8,088 nt of DNA from Opitutaceae bacterium (GTDB taxonomy: Bacteria > Verrucomicrobiota > Verrucomicrobiae > Opitutales > Opitutaceae). The DNA lies in NCBI GenBank assembly GCA_031266495.1, contig JAISAX010000223.1:1-8088 (forward strand). Reading direction: 5' to 3'. Made by a program: the position numbers and the translations under genes. Under the pieces are notes generated by a model, which did no database searches, was not told where the DNA came from, and worked only from the letters and a program-made list of their open reading frames with translations. Position 1 is the first letter of the stretch; each line of letters opens with the position of its first letter. Below, in pieces: positions 6,601 to 8,088 of the stretch.

Positions 6601-6749
6601 GCGGCAGTCAGGCCGATAAAACCGGCACCGACGACGACCGCATCAAACGTCCGGTCGAAAACGGAGGTGAAGGCGGCTCCGGCGGAAGTGCCGGCGCCGG
6701 AGGATGCGTGCGCAGTGGAAAGGGGCGATTTGGACATGCGCGCTATCAT
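3666..6749 (-). CDS. Large tandem FAD-dependent oxidoreductase (two FAD_oxidored-like modules) with helical C-terminal region
   Basis: The product has about 1027 residues; no signal peptide is visible, so it is probably cytoplasmic. The first module opens with FDAVVVGAGFIGLTAARRLA, with the dinucleotide-binding GxGxxG at 41-46 and an acidic E64 ending the second strand. It contains HWIDATEQGALALL near 199 and ends near 375. A Pro-rich linker (about 384-397) leads to the second module, FDVVVAGAGTAGAHAAIAAG (GxGxxG at 405-410), then GGVGTGGGICGYFHG, TAWIDGTGDGDLS near 532 and NVWIPSRATGVTVEAAYGMR near 710, all typical of PF12831. From about 790 to the end the sequence is helical, with HEAT-like pairs. 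PF12831 members are usually of unknown substrate, and some are labelled xanthan lyase without good reason; none is claimed here. The gene diverges from the PocR/AraC regulator, which probably controls it. Starts at 6764 (GTG) and 6737 (ATG) are also possible. A run of 12 G/C lies near the 5' end of the frame. Confidence 0.88.
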   Translation of the reverse strand: MIARMSKSPLSTAHASSGAGTSAGAAFTSVFDRTFDAVVVGAGFIGLTAARRLAAAGHEVLLVEPSGDLLWEATRALENTASPLPPPPASPGLSAAARAGWAQWLAGIPVPTTSENTAPAADAALWFDPALAEIAAGKELHDTLAAASSASSAAAANLQTLLYAAPLAVALAPDAGSGQRLTALTLATKNGARTVRARHWIDATEQGALALLARPDAAALARTPSARYRSIVLQSSTPEKLDTAAEAFRARHPEVEWLGSSRASERRLRLAVSADTPWHREAVALLRDLRSAVNASDATTGFVVSHTSLRDFPVYPAAPATTAPAAASPARPDWPAWPAWPQNLAVLSPAFCREALAAPADRFALGFSASLPPARENEELPQPHTPPPPLPEPAELPAFDVVVAGAGTAGAHAAIAAGRAGARTLALDHTTYPGGVGTGGGICGYFHGKPGGLQEEINERSREMSSLLTGIPAEKIRGWHHDAKKFVLLEMFEEAGVTFIGDALLWNVGKNGATVTAALALVEGRLTRIPATAWIDGTGDGDLSVQAGAAFVTGREGDGRTLAYSQSIFGIGPAGEVPGTLNVGSCNFDAGWCDPTDPEDLTRARLHGIAQHLAPALAGKTSPVAVSPLLGLRQSRQIVTDVTLTFADMVNRTRFDDAVGETDTVADTHSVDFEFENDEAVFYYWACRLFRQPQRCDLPYRMLLPRGLANVWIPSRATGVTVEAAYGMRMQRDLQRLGEAAGIAAALAVRQKNPATPGAARAIDLRALQAALETSGAKLPAEPAASAVPADSDLLAALDEGRPGLHLWQLAQDPAHFRDDVTRRLASENPRVSFYAATILANWPDPAPAVETRFLTALTARETGPTPEEYAVPGAHGQIIDVPFWTLALALLRRVGTARALPALRDLAREPGRPLNLRTLLARTLERLAVRLGDSPVLREALDALLAGTTAADGLLPPSRSLWKSLHGEEQITLRNDRGADTRQDHTWQLHLIVARARRTLGLPEHAAATAFRHDARAYVRDAFARG
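6487..6505. repeat. Homopolymer tract G12-A-G6 inside the oxidoreductase gene
   Basis: Twelve consecutive G (6487-6498), an A, then six G on the plus strand. On the coding strand they give the codons for PLPPPP around residues 83-88 of the oxidoreductase. A length change not divisible by three would end the protein early. Confidence 0.8.
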
Positions 6750-6756
6750 AGCGTGC
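6738..6756. promoter_or_regulatory. Near-perfect palindrome covering the oxidoreductase start
   Basis: CGCTAT-C-ATAGCG (6741-6753) is a perfect 6+1+6 palindrome, and two of the next three flanking base pairs also match. It overlaps the chosen ATG (6749-6747), so it could act as an operator or as an RNA hairpin that hides the start codon. The evidence is symmetry and position only. Confidence 0.35.
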
Positions 6757-6799
6757 GGGCGCACGGGCGGCTAGTGGGAGAACCGGTCAAAAAAGTGTA

Positions 6800-6841
6800 G
6801 TTTTCGGCTGTTTTCAGTGCATGATGACACCTGATGACACC
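6800..6841. promoter_or_regulatory. Direct repeats with 10-bp period in the divergent region, candidate AraC-type binding site
   Basis: TGATGACACC occurs twice back to back (6822-6831, 6832-6841), and GTTTTC occurs at 6800-6805 and 6810-6815, also spaced by 10. Direct repeats spaced by one helical turn are a common layout for AraC-type activators. The second TGATGACACC contains the ATG of the regulator (6834), which would suit autoregulation. Confidence 0.45.
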
Positions 6842-7793
6842 AGAGAAACAGATGCGGGGAGCGCAGTCCGTTGAAACCGGGAAAACAGGGGAATTTGGGG
6901 AATCCCGCAACGACACCCGGACAGGCGCGGGCAGCGGAGTCCGTGAGGGGAGGAGAGGAGGGGGAGGGGGGGGAGGGGGCGAGGCGCAGGACGAGATTGT
7001 GGAGGCGCTGGCGGCGTTCGAGGAGGCCACCGGACTGGAGGTGTGCATCAAGCTGCTGCCGGCGTCGCATGCGCGGGGGACGGTGCTGGGGGAGGTGATC
7101 GCGCAGCCGAAGTACCATCTGCATCTGTCCCCGTTTTGCATGCATGTGAAGGAGGGGTTGAAACTCAACATGCGGTGCCGCGATTGCGATCTGCGAGCGG
7201 TGCCGGAACGTTGCGAGCAGGAGCGTCGTATTTTTGTGAATACGTGCCATTCCGGCGCGGACGAGATCGTCGCGCCGTTGTTCACGGACGAGGCCCTGGC
7301 CGGCGTGGTGTTCGCGGGGCAGTTTCGCACGCGGGCGGACCAGCCGGAGACACTGCCATATCTGCGGGCGGCGGCGCGGCGGCGGGCGGTCGGGCTGGCG
7401 AGAATGCTGGGCGCGTTTCTCGGCGAACATCTGCGGAGGCCGCGTTTCAACAGCGAGGCGTCGCAGGGATTCCGGCGCGGGGCGATTCAGGCGTTTCTGG
7501 AAAAGAACGCGCGCGCCAATCCCTCGCTGGGTGATCTGGCAAAACACCTGGGGCTGTCCGCCACCCGGACGACGCACGCGGTTCGGGAGGCGACAGGGAT
7601 GTCGTTTGTGGAGTTGCGCGACGCGTTGCGGATGGAGCGGGCGCGGGGGTTGTTGCAGGGGACATACTACAAGGTGTCGCACATCGCGGCGGAGTGCGGT
7701 TTCAGTTCACCGCAGTATTTTCACCGGTTTTTCCGGCAAAAAGCGGGTATGACGCCGCTGGCCTGGCGCAAGCGGTACCGGACAGAGGTGTGA
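6834..7793 (+). CDS. AraC-family transcriptional activator with N-terminal PocR ligand-sensing domain
   Basis: This is a 319-residue cytoplasmic regulator. Residues 1-50 are low-complexity and include eight Gly in a row (42-49) encoded by a G-rich tract. Residues about 52-165 match the PocR sensory domain (PF10114), which binds small organic ligands in characterised members. Its Cys pattern is visible at C102, C115, C118, C127 and C138, with the closing strands VAPLFTDEALAGVVFAGQF. Residues about 218-316 form the double helix-turn-helix of AraC: LGDLAKHLGLSATRTTHAV, then ISH-type second helix VSHIAAECGFSSPQYFHRFF and the usual GMTPLAWRKRYR end. The gene is divergent from the FAD oxidoreductase with about 84 bases between, which points to local control. 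A GTG at 6999, placed right before the PocR domain and preceded by AGGA at 7 bases, is a possible alternative start that would give 264 residues without the odd N-terminus. Confidence 0.9.
   Translation: MTPEKQMRGAQSVETGKTGEFGESRNDTRTGAGSGVREGRRGGGGGGGGEAQDEIVEALAAFEEATGLEVCIKLLPASHARGTVLGEVIAQPKYHLHLSPFCMHVKEGLKLNMRCRDCDLRAVPERCEQERRIFVNTCHSGADEIVAPLFTDEALAGVVFAGQFRTRADQPETLPYLRAAARRRAVGLARMLGAFLGEHLRRPRFNSEASQGFRRGAIQAFLEKNARANPSLGDLAKHLGLSATRTTHAVREATGMSFVELRDALRMERARGLLQGTYYKVSHIAAECGFSSPQYFHRFFRQKAGMTPLAWRKRYRTEV
6960..6979. repeat. G-rich tract G5-A-G8-A-G5 near the 5' end of the regulator gene
   Basis: The tract encodes the polyglycine stretch of the PocR/AraC regulator if the 6834 start is used. 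It may be slippage-prone, or it may lie in the untranslated leader if translation starts at 6999. Confidence 0.7.
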
Positions 7794-7797
7794 GCGC

Positions 7798-7812
7798 CAG
7801 GCGCTTCGCCTG
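7798..7812. repeat. Mini-hairpin just after the regulator stop codon
   Basis: CAGGCG-CTT-CGCCTG is a 6-bp perfect stem with a 3-base loop, starting 5 bases past the stop. It may help end the transcript but lacks a T-run. Confidence 0.5.
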
Positions 7813-7834
7813 CTTCCATGAGTGGCGCAAGTGG

Positions 7835-7853
7835 CACGGGCATCTTGCCCGTG
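7835..7853. repeat. Mini-hairpin CACGGGCA-TCT-TGCCCGTG
   Basis: A perfect 8-bp stem with a TCT loop (AGA on the other strand). A slightly damaged copy, with one mismatch in the stem, lies in the right arm near 8037-8055. Confidence 0.7.
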
Positions 7854-7885
7854 TTCCGGAGTGGCGGGAGGCGGGAGAGGCAACA

Positions 7886-7908
7886 GGCTTGGGCGAGACG
7901 CCCAAGCC
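7886..7908. repeat. Mini-hairpin with 10-bp stem and AGA loop
   Basis: GGCTTGGGCG (7886-7895) and CGCCCAAGCC (7899-7908) pair perfectly around AGA. Confidence 0.75.
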
Positions 7909-7909
7909 G

Positions 7910-7926
7910 GCACGCGAGACGCGTGC
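7910..7926. repeat. Mini-hairpin GCACGCG-AGA-CGCGTGC
   Basis: A perfect 7-bp stem around AGA, one base after the previous hairpin. With the hairpin at 7835 this makes three different stems sharing the same three-base loop. Confidence 0.75.
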
Positions 7927-8006
7927 GCTCCCCGGACCTTCACGATCCCGGTCCCTCCTCGGCGACACTAAACGCTTACCGACACGAAGCGCCATCCTCC
8001 ATATCA

Positions 8007-8020
8007 CCCCCCCCCCCCCC
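8007..8020. repeat. Run of 14 C between the arms of the inverted repeat
   Basis: Fourteen consecutive C, followed by ACCC. It is the longest homopolymer in the window and lies in non-coding DNA. Confidence 0.85.
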
Positions 8021-8088
8021 ACCCGCCACACCCGAACACGGGCAAGATGCCCCTGCCACTTGCGCCACTCATGGAAGCAGGCGAAGCG

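Larger units (their letters stand above)
7798..8088. repeat. Large inverted-repeat element filling the 3' intergenic region (cut by the window edge)
   Basis: Bases 7802-7856 and the reverse complement of 8034-8088 agree at 54 of 55 positions; the only difference is at 7837/8053. The right arm runs into the window end, so the element is probably longer. Each arm contains ATGAGTGGCGCAAGTGGCA and a CACGGGCA-type hairpin. Between the arms lie further hairpins and a run of 14 C. No open frame or transposase is present; the region directly follows the regulator's stop codon (7791-7793). It may be a MITE-like or REP-like mobile repeat. Confidence 0.75.

Noticed and set aside
4122..6800. Very long plus-strand open frame (892 codons) opposite the oxidoreductase gene
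   Set aside because: It is Gly/Ala/Glu/Arg-rich with no recognisable motif and lies antisense to a gene with two clear FAD-binding modules. GC-rich codon use leaves the opposite strand free of stops.
6771..7682. Minus-strand frame of 303 codons opposite the PocR/AraC gene
   Set aside because: His/Arg/Pro-rich with no motif; the plus strand carries unmistakable PocR and AraC domains.
7702..8031. Minus-strand frame through the terminal inverted repeat
   Set aside because: It is built from hairpin repeats and the C14 run and overlaps the end of the regulator gene.
7798..8088. CRISPR array
   Set aside because: Repeats are inverted hairpins with different stems, not direct repeats with regular spacers.

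Overview
The window looks like a piece of chromosome from a GC-rich, Gram-negative environmental bacterium. The best guess is a member of the Verrucomicrobiota, close to the Opitutaceae. This rests on a short PEP-CTERM protein with a laminin-G-like domain, a LacI-type regulator, a large FAD oxidoreductase of the FAD_oxidored type, a PocR/AraC-type regulator, small toxin-antitoxin remnants, and intergenic DNA rich in short hairpin repeats. The lineage is inferred from gene content and style; there is no rRNA or other marker gene.

Layout from left to right. Positions 14-970 (minus strand) encode an exported PEP-CTERM/LamG protein. It is divergent from a small plus-strand gene (about 1200-1412) that looks like an antitoxin without a toxin; the gap between them carries a palindromic operator candidate and a weak promoter. 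Positions 1413-1725 hold no gene but contain an imperfect inverted-repeat element with an AT-rich central hairpin. A LacI-family regulator follows (1726-2850, plus). Next comes a two-gene toxin-antitoxin module: an intact antitoxin (2981-3193) overlapping by four bases a ParE/RelE-type toxin (3190-3492). An in-frame amber codon at 3394-3396 interrupts the toxin, but its conserved C-terminal part is still readable downstream. A short spacer with 10-bp repeats separates this from the dominant gene, a minus-strand protein of about 1027 residues (3666-6749) that carries two FAD-binding oxidoreductase modules in tandem plus a helical C-terminal region. Divergent from it is a PocR-domain AraC-type activator (6834-7793, plus), with direct repeats in the shared upstream region. 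The last 295 bases contain no gene and are occupied by a large inverted repeat (54 of 55 bases matched) enclosing hairpins with AGA loops and a run of 14 C.

How the parts may work together: the divergent PocR/AraC regulator and FAD oxidoreductase look like a self-contained ligand-responsive unit, with the regulator sensing a small organic ligand and controlling the oxidoreductase. The LacI regulator and the LamG/PEP-CTERM protein fit a saccharolytic lifestyle, but no transporter or glycoside hydrolase is present to name a substrate. The middle of the window, with a dead toxin, two antitoxin-type genes and repeat elements, reads as accessory DNA under decay. No tRNA, rRNA, CRISPR array or complete insertion sequence was seen.
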